Part shown: piece after piece, positions 1 to 12,039 of the stretch
How positions within the stretch are numbered: position 1 is the first letter of the stretch
How the letters are laid out: each line of letters opens with the position of its first letter
Origin: Acestrorhynchus altus
Taxonomy: Eukaryota; Chordata; Actinopteri; Characiformes; Acestrorhynchidae
Direction: 5' to 3'
Assembly (NCBI GenBank): GCA_034509495.1
Contig: CM067514.1
Location: 3,668,847 to 3,732,846 of the forward strand
DNA: 64,000 nucleotides
Translations under genes and position numbers: made by a program
Notes under the pieces: generated by a model
Seen by the model: the letters and a program-made list of their open reading frames with translations, nothing else
Told to the model about the DNA's origin: nothing
Databases searched by the model: none

Positions 1-1240
1 GCTTTAAATCTTATGTGTTTGAAGTTCTAAGGCAGACTCTCTTTGACTGAAATGACCTTTTAAACCCGGTTTTTAAACATGCTTTCTCTAAAAAAAATGA
101 GGTCACATATCTGTTAGGACCCCATTCTCAGGGGTGAACCGTAACCACACGATGACAGTAATACTGAAAACAGCAACATTCAGCAAAGAGCTTCAACTTT
201 TCAACTTTGCAGGAAACTACAGTGCCTATGCGTGTTATCTTCCTTCTCGCTGAATTATGAGCCCACTGCCCACAGTGGAGACCAGAGGCGATCAACAACA
301 TCTTTCGTTCTTAACCTCAAAGTAGATCAACAGGGCTGCTTATCCATGACTCTGTTTCAGTGTTTGGTTTCTGTTTAATTCTTGTGTCCAACTGCCGAAA
401 CACTAACTTCGCTATGAAAGTCTGTCTGTATGTCCACAGCTCACACTCAACCTGACACGATCACATTATAGCACAGCATACAAGAATTGGAATTAAACTG
501 CAAATACCTGGCTGCGCAGGGGGTCTCCTGTCCAAATGCATGGGGTAGAGAAGAACCGTAGAGAACAGTGAATCGTGTGTGACATCTGGCACACCGTTAT
601 TCACCATTGTGTTTTTTTGACACAGGAAAGGGTGCTACTTCTCCTTTCCCTTGCTCTGAACTTCAGTAGCTCACTATGTTATGTTTTTCATGTCTGTAGG
701 TTCATGGCTTATGGGCCCTCTAGCAGATCAGACAGGAAGTGTCTATATCACCTGAATACCCCTGTAGTTTCTCTTAGACTATGGTGAGATCAGATGGAAA
801 CATAAAGGAGGTTTTGGCAGATGTCTCCTGCTGCTCAAACGTATCTCCAGAGATCTTCTCTTCTTCAGTTTTAGGAGAGATCTCAGTAATGTCTCACACT
901 GTGCTCAGATTTATAATGAAATAATAAGAATCTCAATATGAACTCAACCATTTCTCATTCAGGATGCTGTGAATTACTGTTTTATTTGGGACCTTTTATT
1001 CCAATTAATTTCTGCACATCTAGCAAACATATGATTTCATCTTTTATTTGAATAAACAAGGGGTTTTGCAGCATCAGTGACCCCTGATGATCCCTCACTG
1101 GAAGCCCAGAGAACCAAACTCAAGCTGTCTGATTTTGGACACATTAACTGCATTCCAAAGCCTGGCCATGGAGCATCCCTGCCATAGAAGAACCACTTTT
1201 GGTTCCATTAAAAACATTTTTTAAACATTATTATACTATT
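1..1240. other. No gene recognised
   Basis: I see no splice-bounded coding segment. The segment was checked for missing upstream sulfotransferase exons (the KTHLP and LPPSFW region) and none was found. Confidence 0.5.
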
Positions 1241-1505
1241 TTAACCCACTGTGTTTTGCACACACATGAATTAATGCATTTAACCCACCCACACACACAG
1301 TGATACACACTAGTGAATTCACACACTAGGGGGCAGTGAGCACACGTGCCCAGAGAGGTGGGCAGCCCTATTCACAGCACCTGGGGAGCAGCTGGGGAGT
1401 TCAGTGTCTTGCTCAAGGACACTTCAGTCATGTCCTGCCAGCTCAGGGAATTGAACCAGCGACCTTCCAGTCCCCAATCCCTAACCACCAGACCATGACT
1501 GCTCT
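1241..1505 (+). repeat. SINE-like interspersed repeat, family A
   Basis: It begins near 'aacccactgtgttttgca', carries 'gggggcagtgagcacac' and 'gtgggcagccctatt', and ends in a tRNA-like 'gggaattgaaccagcgacc' segment. Closely similar copies lie at about 9608-9765, 37375-38005 (interrupted), 46352-46623 and 61137-61330. Short open frames in it, such as those with the GIEPATFQ string, are repeat-derived and not genes. Confidence 0.7.
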
Positions 1506-1839
1506 ACTACAAACATGCTACAAAACATGTTTGTAACAGAGGTGTGTGAGCGAGAAGAACCTTTGAACCCATTCAAATCAGACCGAAATGGATCCCTATT
1601 TATGTTTAAGGGCACTTTAAGGTTTAAGGTGTACTGTAAGTCTTGAATAGAGCTGACGAAGTTTGCTAATATAAGCCAGCAATGGTTACGAGCCACTGGA
1701 TGCTGTGAAGTTCCAATATTTTCCGTAATGTTAGTGTCCGAAAGCATCTGTGTTTCTACTTAGTAAACTAGTGTATTCCTACATAGCGCAATACTAATGA
1801 GGGAATAGGGATCCATTTCGGCCACAGCCACAGTATCTA

Positions 1840-2369
1840 CAGGGGTTGGACAATGAAACTGAAACACCTGGTTTTAGACCACAATAATTTATTAGTATGG
1901 TGAACTAGGGCCTCCGTTTTTCGGCCAATATAGTGTCAATTCGTCTTGGGAAGGACATTTTTTGGATACAATCCGGGTTAGCACCCCAACATCCCTTTCA
2001 GACAGCTTCCTCTTGTGTCCACAGTTAATCCTGTTGGATGTGGTTGGTCCTTCTTGGTGGTGCTGACATTACTCTGGATACCGTGGCTCTTGATACATCA
2101 CAAAGACTTGCTGTCTTGGTCACAGCTGCGCCAGCAAGATGTGCACCAACAATTTGTCCTCTTTTGAACTCTGGTATGTCCCCCATAATGTTGTGTTCAT
2201 TGCAATATTTTGAGCAAAACTGTGCTCTTACCTGCTAATTGAACCTTCACACTCTGCTCTTACTGGTTCAATGTGCAGTTAATGAAGATTGGCCACCAGG
2301 CTGCTCCAATTTAGCCATGAAACCTCCCACTACAATGACAGGTGTTTCAGATTCATTATCCAACCCCTG
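1840..2369 (-). mobile_element. Non-autonomous Tc1-like transposon, about 530 bp
   Basis: Terminal inverted repeats of about 30 bp start 'caggggttggacaatgaaac' and are mirrored at the right end, with TA on both sides (1838-1839 and 2370-2371), as expected for Tc1/mariner insertion. On the minus strand it retains a degenerate N-terminal transposase helix-turn-helix (QIVGARLAGASVTKTASL-like) but no catalytic domain. A second copy lies at 15551-16015 on the opposite strand. Confidence 0.85.
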
Positions 2370-2499
2370 TAAGTCCACACTTCCTATTGTCATAATTTGA
2401 ATCAATTGAATAGGCCCTTAAATAGAACCCTGTGGGACACAAAATCTGGAAGGATTAGGATTAATAACTGAATCTATAACATAAGGTTTATGGTGTTAA

Positions 2500-2645
2500 A
2501 GGTCTAGTGAATGTTCACCTGATGTAAAAGTTCTTTGCACTCAAACATCACTATTACAAACTTGGTTCTTTATGGAAACAAAAATGGCTCTTCTATAGGA
2601 CTGCCTGAAGAACCATTTAAAGCACCTTTATTTAACCCTCATTGT
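2500..2645. repeat. AAAGAACC-type palindromic repeat fragment
   Basis: It contains scattered 'ggttcttt' and 'agaaccattt' words like those at 42700-43170, 50880-51270 and 60420-60710. The boundaries are poor and an unresolved base lies at 2646. Confidence 0.35.
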
Positions 2646-2739
2646 NGTTTTCAATATGGTTTGAGTTTTATTCCCTTTTCTGGTCACTAAACCTCACTAA
2701 TGAGTCCATGTTGTAATGTTTTTTTTTAAACATTCACCC

Positions 2740-2935
2740 TCATCATCAACAAATAGTTGCACCCAGATGGAAGTGTGAGATTGCAGGTTACCAGGAACAA
2801 TAAATGATTAAATGTAGATGATCTGATCAATATTTATTGATCTACACATACAGAAGTCGTGTCTCTCAGCACAAAGTCTCTGCATGGAGTTGTAGAGGTT
2901 CCCAATGGTGTCCTGTAATGATCCATCCCATGTAG
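2740..2935 (-). mobile_element. Tc1-like transposase C-terminal fragment
   Basis: On the minus strand, 'gacaccattgggaacctcta' encodes the DTIxNLYxSMQRR-type end of a Tc1-like transposase. The same end is seen at 43330-43420 and 51580-51660. A terminal-repeat word 'atagttgcacccaga' occurs at about 2753. Confidence 0.6.
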
Positions 2936-2936
2936 C

Positions 2937-2998
2937 TTGCAGCAAGTTTGTGGACACCCCCTTTACGTGAATGTTTTACTGACATCATCATCATCATC

Positions 2999-3068
<70 letters not shown>

Positions 3069-3705
3069 TAATGCATTTTATTTATTAAGCGCCTTTCTGG
3101 ACACTCAATGATGCTTTACAAAATACAAAACAAATAAACAACAAACAAAACAAATAAACAACAAACACAGAGAGCAGCATCAGCCATAAGTGCACAGCGT
3201 TCACTCAACCAGAAAGAATGAATTAGAAAAACATGAGGTAAGGAAGAAAGAAAAAAACCAAACCCAGACTATGTTCCAGGAGGAGCATAGTTTTGGTTGG
3301 TTAAAAAAACACTCCAGCACTTAAGCACACATAATTCAACGCAGACATTGATCAAATCCAGAAGATCAGCGTTGAGCGAGTCACTCAAGTGAGATAGTAG
3401 CAGACGAGACTGAAGAGTTAAGCAGGAGAGATAAGGGAGGAGAGGGAGGAAAGTGCGACCGCCTCCGCCGAGAGCCAGAAGAGAATGTCTAGTCACTTTA
3501 GGGACATATTGCCAATAGAAAAGGACTCACTGGAGTAGATAAACTAACATGAACCTACTGGCACCATCACTAATACCAGGCGTGGGTTAGAGGGGTATAA
3601 AGCCCCCTGGCATTGAGCTGTGGAGCAGTGGAACTGTGTTTTCTGGAATGATCCTTAAATAGCCTTGATTTCAGAAGAAACAGTGAATGAGCAGGTGTCC
3701 ATGCT
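2937..3705 (-). mobile_element. Short non-autonomous DNA element (family G), split by an insertion
   Basis: The ends 'tttgtggacacccccttta' (left) and 'agtgaatgagcaggtgtcc' (right) belong to a high-copy element also seen at 6880-7280, 31180-31560, 52440-52950 and 54690-55140. About 600 bp with an AAT array and another repeat interrupt it. It stops about 45 bp before the first sulfotransferase exon found. Confidence 0.55.
2985..3071. repeat. (ATC)n/(AAT)n microsatellite
   Basis: A few 'atc' units pass into an almost pure 'aat' run of more than 20 units. Confidence 0.95.
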
Positions 3706-3747
3706 TTCTTTCTCTAATATGTCTGTGATGACACTTCACTTTCTCAG

Positions 3748-3874
3748 GTTATATATGTGGCAAGAAATCCTAAAGACGTGGCTGTGTCTTATTACTACTT
3801 CCACAAAATGGCCAAGTTCTTGCCCGAGTCAGGCACCTTTTCTGACTTTCTCAGTGCTTTTGAAGAAGGAACAG
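3748..3874 (+). CDS. SULT exon with PAPS-binding RNPKD motif
   Basis: The acceptor is 'ttctcag' at 3741-3747 and the donor is 'gttagt' after 3874. The exon is 127 nt, starts in phase 0 and ends one base into a codon. It encodes VIYVARNPKDVAVSYYYF through FLSAFEEGT. Confidence 0.9.
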
Positions 3875-5756
3875 GTTAGTAGGACTCATTACTCATCTCG
3901 TATGACGTCAGATCAAAACAGTGGGCTGCTATAAATACCCCTATTTGTTTCTCCTCTAGTTCATTATGGGTCGTGGTTTGATCATGTGAAAGGTTGGACC
4001 AGTAATGCAGGAAACATCCACAACTTTCTTTATATCACATATGAAGACATGCAGCAGGTAAGAACTTGCTTTTTGAAAGATGAGCTTGCAGGAAAGATTG
4101 CAGCATTAGTTTTCACTGCTTGTTGTCATATTCTTTTCATCAGTGTCAATCAGAACCTATTAACTCTTTATTTGAAGGCCACCCACACAGACAGCCTAAT
4201 ATATTTACAACGTGACACAAATGACAATAACACCCCGCTGTGTAAATAAGTAGAAATAAATGTCCTTGTATAAACAAAAGCGAGTGTGTTCCCATGCTCG
4301 TCTGAATCCCTAGCCAACCATATCTTCTCTCTGCCACCTTTAAAACAACTGAACCACTTCAAACTAGAGCTAAACACACATCAGAAGCAGAACTCAAACG
4401 TTCTGCACAAGGAAGCCACACTTGTGAACAAGACTAAAAGCTAACTCTAGCCAAATGGCTGCAATCCCTTTAGTGTCCCTGCACTGAGAGGACACTGAGA
4501 GGACAACAACATTGTAGGTGTCGTCAGATATGCGTGCAATCAGGGGGCAGAGAGTAACAGACACAATACTCCACCCAGGAAAAAATCACAGAAGATGTTG
4601 GATCCAGAACTGAGAACTAATTGAACTATTGACGTTATCAGCACAGTCTGAGCTACCACGGCTTACATTGTGACCCATGCCAACCACTTCCTCACTGTCC
4701 CAGACCTGATAAGCTGTCAGTCAGAGAGGAATTAATTTGGTTTGGCTTATAGCTCATGGAAATCAGAAATCCAGAACCTGACATTATTACAATATTTACA
4801 GAAAACATATCATATTTATTTTTATTAATTACGAATCAGACCACTCTGATCCGAGGATCGCAGGTTCGAATCCCGGGTCTTGCTTCTTGCCATTGGCAGC
4901 CGTAGTCGGAGGGAGAGCAAAATTGGCCTGCTCTCCCTCTGTGGGTGGGTAGATGGCGCTCTCTCTCTCCACATCAAACTCAATGTGATGCTGGCCAGCA
5001 GAGGTGTTGGGAGTGTTGGGAGCAGCATGCGTGATGGGCAGAGTGATGAAAAAGAGAATATTTGCTTCCAAAGAAAAAAAAAGTTACAAAATTAAAACAA
5101 AATCTTGAAAAGTTGGAAACAGTTACATTAAAAAAAAAAAAAGAATAAATTATGGAGATATTTTTTTAAAGTATTCTAATTTTCTGAGATGCAGTAGTTT
5201 CTTCTGTTGACAAGCTGTGTCACATTACTGACTCTTCACAGCAACTGCGTGGTTCCCTGGAACGACTGAGCAGTTTCCTGCAGTGCCCCCTGACGGAGGA
5301 GGAATTAACCAAAGCTGAGAAGTGCTGCAGCTTCAGCACCATGAGAGAAAACTCCATGGTCAATTACACTCTGATTTCTGAAGAGATCATGGACCACAGC
5401 AAGGGAAAGTTCATGAGGAAAGGTGAGTCTTCAGAACCTCACGCCAGCTCAGGAACCTTCTTTGGAACCAGTGTAGGAACTGCTGAAGCTGTTGAAACTG
5501 TGTTTGACTCATGATCAGGAACGAGGAGAGTAAGTATGAGGTTTCCATGCACCTTAATCTCTGTTTTCCCCTTTCTGCAGGTAAAGTTGGAGACTGGCTG
5601 AACAACTTCTCTGAAGAGCAAAGTCTCAGCTTTGATGCAGTGTATGCATCCAAAATGTCAGACTCTTCTCTGACGTTTGTGTGGCAGAATGCTGGAGAGA
5701 AAACCATGTTGAACTCCAGGATTGGCACAGAACTTCCAGCTCGCCATGCAGCTTAA
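3748..5756 (+). CDS. Cytosolic sulfotransferase (SULT family), 3' exons only
   Basis: Four exons (3748-3874, 3960-4057, 5242-5422, 5581-5756) join in one frame into the last 193 residues of a PAPS-dependent cytosolic sulfotransferase, which transfers sulfate to hydroxyl or amine groups of small molecules. Visible hallmarks are VIYVARNPKDVAVSYYYF (Arg and Ser that hold the 3'-phosphate of PAPS), GSWFDHVKGW, LYITYEDM and the C-terminal RKGKVGDWLNNF, the RKGxxGDWKxxF signature with Leu in place of the usual Lys. Exon sizes 127 and 181 nt match the conserved vertebrate SULT layout; the second exon is one codon longer than the usual 95 nt. The last coding exon runs about 20 residues past the usual end (QNAGEKTMLNSRIGTELPAR). 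The N-terminal half is absent, so the gene either starts left of the window or is truncated. SULT subfamily not assigned. Confidence 0.9.
3960..4057 (+). CDS. SULT exon with GSWFDHVKGW
   Basis: The acceptor is 'tttctcctctag' and the donor 'gtaaga'. The exon is 98 nt and ends in phase 0 after YEDMQQ. Its intron to the left is only 85 bp. Confidence 0.9.
4840..5060 (+). repeat. tRNA-derived SINE, family B, in a SULT intron
   Basis: It has a B-box-like 'gcaggttcgaatcccgg' followed by 'ttgccattggcagccg'. Related copies lie at 33452-33772 and 61000-61110. This copy sits inside the 1184-bp intron and has no clear A box, so it is 5'-truncated. Confidence 0.65.
5242..5422 (+). CDS. SULT 181-nt exon
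   Basis: The acceptor is 'actcttcacag' and the donor 'gtgagt'. The length of 181 nt is the conserved size for this SULT exon. It encodes LRGSLERLSSFLQCPLTEEE through FMRK. Confidence 0.93.
5581..5756 (+). CDS. SULT terminal exon
   Basis: The acceptor is 'ttttcccctttctgcag' and the stop codon TAA is at 5754-5756. The exon completes the RKGKVGDW motif across the junction and adds an unusual C-terminal tail of about 20 residues. Confidence 0.92.
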
Positions 5757-5774
5757 ACCTCACCATCATTAATA

Positions 5775-6010
5775 TTGTTATTTTTACATATGGATTAGAA
5801 GCTCTGTAATGTTGGTGGTTTTTCTCTCATGAACTTCTTGCTTCAGGTCCTCCCACAACAATAGGATTAAGGTCAGGACTTTGAAGGGGTTCTTCTGAAA
5901 CATTACCTCTATTCTTCTTTAAACATTCTCATGTAGAACGAGTTGTGTTCTTAGGGTAGCTGTCTTGTTACATGACCCACTTTCTTTAGAGATTCAGCTC
6001 ACAGACAGAA
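5775..6010 (-). repeat. Interspersed repeat, family D
   Basis: The 'ttaaggtcaggactttg' and 'acatgacccac' words recur in the same order at 45720-46160, so this is a dispersed element, probably a decayed DNA transposon. It lies right after the SULT stop and may form part of its 3' UTR. Confidence 0.55.
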
Positions 6011-6111
6011 GTCAAGAAAAATATTGAATGATATTCAGAATATGAATCAATTCTGAATAATCCTTGTATATATATTTAGAGGGGGTTTTATTTATGAATG
6101 CTTTGTATTGT

Positions 6112-6140
6112 ATTTTATATATATATATATATATATATAA
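6112..6140. repeat. (TA)n microsatellite
   Basis: Alternating T and A, about 13 units, with an A-rich right flank. Confidence 0.85.
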
Positions 6141-6276
6141 ACAAAAAAGAGGTGCTTAAAGTGTTTTGCAAAGAAATCTTTCATTTATACTGTAACTAGT
6201 TTAATATAATTTTACGTGTTTTAGACAAAATGTCAAGAATTTGATGAAGGTATTAAATGATAAATAATATAACATA

Positions 6277-6282
6277 ATAAAT
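6277..6282 (+). terminator. Possible SULT polyadenylation signal
   Basis: AATAAA about 520 bp after the SULT stop codon. The surroundings are AT-rich, so it could be chance. Confidence 0.3.
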
Positions 6283-6379
6283 GTAATGTAACATTTACAT
6301 GAATTATTTTGTTAAGGTATTTTGACCTACAAAGTTCATAAAATAGTTATAAATAACTGATCCATAATTCAATTTCATT

Positions 6380-6690
6380 TACAACACCCCATCAGCACTG
6401 ATCCACTCGTACCAGCACATCACACACTAACACACCACCACCATGTCAGTGTGACTGCAGTGCTGAGAATGACCCACCACCCACACAATATCTGCTCTGT
6501 GGTGGTCCTGTGGGGTCCTGATCATTGAAGATCAGGGTGAAAGGAGGAGGATTTATAGGATTTATAGTCTGGAATTATAGAACTACAAAGTGCTCCTGTG
6601 TGGTCAGAGGAGCTGATGGATAGTGAATATAGACACAAGGAAGTGGCCATAATGGTGGCCTGATCTGTGTTTGGCACATAATCATGCATC
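6380..6690 (+). repeat. Dispersed element, family E
   Basis: It contains 'aatgacccaccaccca', 'gctctgtggtggtcctgtgg' and 'cctgatcattgaagatcagg'. Similar copies lie at 16410-16620, 55310-55640 and, partly, 56625-56745. There is no coding capacity. Confidence 0.7.
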
Positions 6691-6879
6691 ATGCAAGATG
6701 CACTGGGCATCGTGACTACCTTGATGTGTCTGTGCTCCCAGTGGAATCATTTACAACTGTCAGATAAACCACCACATGTCCATCCCTGGAGAATACTTGA
6801 CCTCGTTGTCCTTCATATTTTCAAATGGCTTTCTTATCAAGAGGACTGTTTCTCTGTTTTCAAAAGCATCATACGTTTA

Positions 6880-7280
6880 TGAAAGTATTGGGACACCTGC
6901 CTGGTTCATTTCTCCCCAAATCAGTATTTAAGAGACTGCTCAGGGAAGGATTTCTACCAGATTTTGGAGCATTGCTGTGAGGATTTGATTGAATTGAGGG
7001 AGTATAGGTAATGGCAGGATGTTGAATAACCACCCCACCTCATCCCCAACTCCCCAATGCAGCCCACAAACTGCTAGATGGAGCTTCATCATTCCAGAGA
7101 GCAGTTTGATTGATCCACAGCTCAGCCCCTCTAGACAACACATGGCATTAGTCAGAGTGCCAACAGGTTCAAGTTTATCTCAAGAGTGTCCTATTCTATA
7201 CTTCAAGCTGTGTGTGTTTGTGTGGATTTGCACGTCTGTGTCAGCAACATGTGCAACTTACAGTAGCTGAATTAATAACA
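6880..7280 (+). mobile_element. Short non-autonomous DNA element, family G
   Basis: It begins 'aagtattgggacacctgc', includes 'ggagcattgctgtgaggatt' and 'atcattccagagagcag', and ends near 'gtagctgaatta'. The same order of blocks is seen in the other family G copies. Confidence 0.7.
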
Positions 7281-8985
7281 ATCTGCTGCAAAACATACAA
7301 ACATCTGTCAAGCATGGTGGAGGTAGTGTCATTGCTTGGGTAGCATGGATAAAACACATTGCCACCTACCACACTGCCAAGAAACCTATCAAGGTAAAAT
7401 GTGGGAGGTGATAGAATTTAAAGTATGTCCACGAGTGTTTGGGCATATTGTGTATATGTTCAAGTCTCATTTTTCTCTTCATTTTCCTTTTGATATGACC
7501 TGTCTGTGTTCTTGTCCTCCTACGTCTTCTCAAGAAAACATACACAAAGGAGAAGACTTCTCTTCTGACTGCATTTTTATCCAACACGTTCCAAGAGGTT
7601 TGTTAACAAGACCTCAGGGTCGTTCACAGCCATTTTCTCATTGAAGTGCTCATGCAATTTAACTGAAGTATCACTCCGAATGGAGCTTTGGTATGCACTA
7701 GAGATGAAATGTCTCTAAATATGCAACAGCAGATGCAGGAGACATTTCCAAAGCATAAGAAATCAGTGGAGATCTTCAAGCTTCCGACGAAACAGCATTA
7801 CAGACATTCCACAGTCAGGACTCTGGCCGAGCAGACTGAGAACAGACTGAGACAAGCTTATTTCAAATCCTCATATCGAGCTTGTTGGGAGATGCGCTGT
7901 CTCTCCCAATCTTTGATGAGCTGAGCCTGGTATTTACTGGCAGAGTGCTGCACCTGCGCTCATGAGGGCACTTGACATTTGCATTTGAGGAGATGGCAGG
8001 GGTCGTGCTCGCAGACACGCAGAGCTGGTTGGAGAACCCCTGCAGTTAAAGTAGGCCGGAGCTAAATAAGACTTCCAGAGAGAGGCAATGACATCATGCT
8101 GGCTAGAACATAGATGGGTTGAGTTGAAGATATCAACAGTGACATTTTGAAAGACATGCAGCTTAGTTTGCCTCGCATGGTGTTTATGGTGTTTCATTCC
8201 CAGATAGCATTAATAATTGAGAGCTTGGATGATCTATGGCAGCATTGGCTGGGAAACATCAATGGCCATCTGGAATTGAGCTGAATATGGATTATACTCA
8301 GATATCAGCGAGTTGGCAAAAGGAGCTTGGGATAATTCACAGCCATTATATACTCGAAGTATGTGGCATGTGGCACTTGGCCCGGATGTGAACCAATATC
8401 TGTCCTTGGCTCAAACCAAAGCTGGGCCAGTGCAACTCGGACATGGTGTATTGGGCCTGAAATGGGCCCAAGAAATTTTTGCTATTTGGGATAGTGAGCC
8501 TGTATCTACATGAGCTTCCTGACAAAGATGCTACACACATTTGGACTAATTTATGCAAAGAATGAGGACTATAAAATTCCTTTTCTCACCAAGAAACCTT
8601 CAAATTTCAGTTAGAAACATGACTATGCCAATCTTTAACTGTACACTGAGGCCTTAATTCTGTTACAACCCAGTCTCTGGTCAGGCTGGAACATAAAATG
8701 AGGGTGGGCTCTCTCCCCCAGACTCCCTGGACTGACAACTTCATTCAACCCTATTTTTCTGTCAGCCAGCCCTTGTTCATTTTGTCGAAGGGGGATAGGG
8801 GGTCCGTCTCTCACCCTATCAGCCACCCGCACCCATACCAGCTCGCTGGGATTTGGCATCTCTTGATGGCCAGTCCATCACTGCTGGACACTGTATAGAT
8901 GTACCAGTATGAGTTTACTGCAGATCAGTTTGTGTGCTCAGCCCTTCTGTACACACTGATGACACACGACTGCAGAGCTCACTTC
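7281..8985. other. No gene; one decayed Tc1-like word
   Basis: At 7310-7345, 'tcaagcatggtggaggtagt' encodes VKHGGGSV, a Tc1-type transposase motif, with no intact frame around it. The remainder holds no feature I can support. Confidence 0.4.
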
Positions 8986-8989
8986 AAGA

Positions 8990-9345
8990 ACAATCTTGTG
9001 ATGAAGTTCACAGACGATACAGTGGTGGCTGGATGCATCATAGTGAGGAGTTGGTGTGCAGGAGACAGGTAGAGGACCTGGCACAGTGGTGTGAAAACAG
9101 CAATCTCATTCTCAACATCCAGAAGACCAAGGAGATGTCCGTAGGACTGGCACAGACTTAAGCTGTTGCTGCTGCAGTACATTATGCAAAACCTTTACTT
9201 TTACTTAGATATTTTGTATTATTTAGAAATGTTCTATTTCTGTATTTATGCAACTAAATTAAATTTACGCTGCATAACCTGAGTAACTGTATTCCATTCT
9301 ATCATGTCACATGGTGAGAATGACAATAAAGCTGAGTCTGAGTGT
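8990..9345 (+). mobile_element. LINE reverse transcriptase fragment with 3' end
   Basis: It encodes FTDDTVVAGC and, in another frame, WCENSNLILNIQKTKEM, the palm (xxDD) and following motifs of a fish non-LTR reverse transcriptase, with frameshifts. It ends in a tail near 'gacaataaagctgagtctg', typical of LINE 3' ends. Confidence 0.7.
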
Positions 9346-9607
9346 GAGGTAGGTTGTAGTTCTCAGCAGCTTTGTCTCAGAAGGCTGTTCTAAATGGAAG
9401 GATGCTTTGTATGCAGCCGAGAAATGCAGCCTACATTCTGAGTCATTTGGAGGATGTGGCTGAAGGGAGAAATAAAAATGTTAGTTTTCCATTTATTTGA
9501 ATTCAATTATTGAATTTGAGTCCCACAAGTATCACGCTGCAAATGCAAGAAATATAAATGTGCATGAAGACCTACTGTGCTGTACACAGGGGAACATGTA
9601 CAACAAG

Positions 9608-9765
9608 GACTTCACACACTAGGGGCAGTGCGCACACATGCCCAGAGCAGTGGGCAGCCCTATTTGCAGGTCAGGTGGGGTGTTAAATGTTAAATGCCTG
9701 GTTAAAGGGCACTTCAGTCATGTACTGCTTGTTAGGGAATCAATCTGGCAACCTTCTAGTCACAT
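9608..9765 (+). repeat. SINE-like repeat, family A
   Basis: It matches the central and right parts of the 1241-1505 copy ('cagtgcgcacacatgccc', 'gtgggcagccctattt'). Confidence 0.6.
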
Positions 9766-9887
9766 GAAATATTCCAGATTGGTCCATTTGTTTGACATAT
9801 AGTTTACTAAGAAGGACTCTTCATAGGACAGTCTTAACAAGGAGGACGTGTCCTACCTAGGTTGCTTCCTAGGCTTTGGAATATATC

Positions 9888-11667
9888 CAAGATGGCGCTG
9901 CCGAGGTTGCCTGCCGTCGCGACTTTCTAAGAGTTCTTACCTGCTCTGACCTCTCTCTTTCTCCACAACAGAACAGATTAGTTATGTTAGAGACACTCTT
10001 GTTTCTATTTATATATGACCCACTCACCTTATGCCTCTTTTAAGCCCCAGATCCAAGCTGGCCAAGTGAGATCCTGAGGGACAACAAAGGACGCAACGGG
10101 AAGAAGAGACCTCGGGGTAAGCGAGTCGGCATCAGGAACAGGCTAAGGGCCAGACCACATTGGGCCCCTTTGCCTAGTATCCTGTTAGCCAACATCCAGT
10201 CCCTAGAGAACAAGCTCGACGACCTCTACCAGCACATAAAATGCCCCACCAGAGGTACCAGGACACTGCTACCTCCCATTTAAAGACAGCTACAGGGCCA
10301 AGTCTCATTTTTTTTTCTGATGCCAGAATATAAACAGAAACTCAAACGTGAGGCTCTGACTCAGAGGGTGGTCCCATGCTGGACGGACCAATCGGTGGAG
10401 GCCCTGCAGGACGCTCTGGATGACGCAGACTGGGACATGTCTCCAGTTTCTCCCCGTAGTGCCATTTAGCTTGTCTCACTGCCCTGTGCACTTCGTAGGA
10501 CGCAGACTTGTAGGGTTCCATGTTCCCACTGGTCAACCCCTCATTGTAAGCACCGGTGCAGGCTCCAACATCATTGTTAAGTTTGGTGACGACATGGTCG
10601 TGGTGGACCTGATCTCCAACAATGACGAGAAGGCCTACCTAGAGGAGATTGCATGCCTGGGAAACTGGTGCCTGGGCAACAATCTCCTGCTCAATGTCAG
10701 CAAAACCAAGGAGCTGATAGTGGACTGCAGCAGGAGACAGGTGAGGAGCTACCAACCAGTATGACTCAAGGGTAGAGAGAGGGTAAAAAGCTTCCAATAC
10801 CTTGGAGTCAACATCTTGCAAGACCTGATATGGTCTTGCCATGCCGACATCCTGACAAAGAAAGCCCGACAGCGTCTCTACTTCCTCAGATGCCTTAGGG
10901 ACTTCAGACTGCCCTCCATGGTACTGTGGAACTTCTACTCCTGCACCATCGAGAGCATCCTCACAAGGAACTCAGTGACCTGGTATGGAAACAGCACCAA
11001 ACAGGACAGACAGACCCTGCAGAGAGTGGTGCGTTCTGCTGAGCGCATCACGAGGACAACACTTCCAGATCTGCAGACTATCTTTAACAAGCGGTGCTGG
11101 TCGAAAGCCATGAAGATCGTGAAGGACCTCAGTCATCCTAACTATGGGCTTTTCGCTTTGCTGCCATTGGGAAAGTGTTTTCGCTCACTGAGATCCACCA
11201 CAGAAAGGATGAGACTGAGCTTCTTCCCTCAGGCTATTCGGACTCTGAACCAGATCCAACTTCATTTCTGACCCTAATTCCCACATTCCACATATTGACA
11301 ATCATAAGACACCAACGGACTCTCATAGTCACCTAAAGAACAATATGTAGCAAACATCGCACTTTCCACTTTATAAACAACTCAGGGTTCCTACACAAAC
11401 TGGAAACTATTCACACACCTACCTCCACTAATTTATTTCCTTCCTCAGAGTTATTTATTCTCAGAGCTAGTTATTTAGTTAGTTATTATTTATTTTTTTC
11501 TACTCAGATTGCACATATTTATTCGGTTTATTCTGTTTACCCTCTCCCTGCCTTCTCCCTTCTCCTCAATCGATCTGTGGGTGCAGACAGTTGTAAAGAA
11601 GCATTTCACTGCATGTTGTACTGTGTATAACTATGTACGTGACAAATAAATCGAACCTTGAACCTTG
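9888..11667 (+). mobile_element. Internally deleted LINE-2-like retrotransposon
   Basis: The left end has 'aagatggcgctgccgaggtt', a LINE-2-type 5' start. Next comes an endonuclease-leader segment with ILLANIQSLENKLDDLY. A deletion then removes most of the endonuclease and reverse transcriptase. The 3' third resumes with VKFGDDMVVVDLIS, WCLGNNLLLNVSKTKELIVD, YLGVNI, KKARQRLYFLRCLRDF and the terminal FFPQAIRTLNQ motif, and the tail is 'gacaaataaatcgaacct'. Frames are interrupted. A full element would be several kb. Confidence 0.85.
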
Positions 11668-12039
11668 GTGTCAGTGTATTTCAGGTTCTTTTATAGAGGT
11701 CTCTCCTGGTGGCAAATCACAGTGCTGCACACAAGACTGCAGCGGCTGAAATAAAGAAATTATGACCGGGGGTTGTGTATAATGTATATATGCTCTCACA
11801 ATGGAACAAAGGATGTGGACCCCTGTGTGGGCGATTATGATAAAAATAAGATATAATAAAATAAGCCATGAATGCAGACAAATAGTTTGGGTAACACTGA
11901 ACACTCGAAAGTAAGCAGCTTTTCTCCAGTCAGGAGTTTAATTTATTTTTTATGGTTAGAAACCTTGGAAAGGGCACATTCAGTTTATGTCTCTATAACT
12001 CAGATTACTCTGAAAAGCCAGAGAGGGGAAAAAATGAGT

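Noticed and set aside
4840..4880. tRNA gene at the B-box-like sequence
   Set aside because: No cloverleaf can be completed and the same text recurs with SINE flanks at 33452 and 61000.
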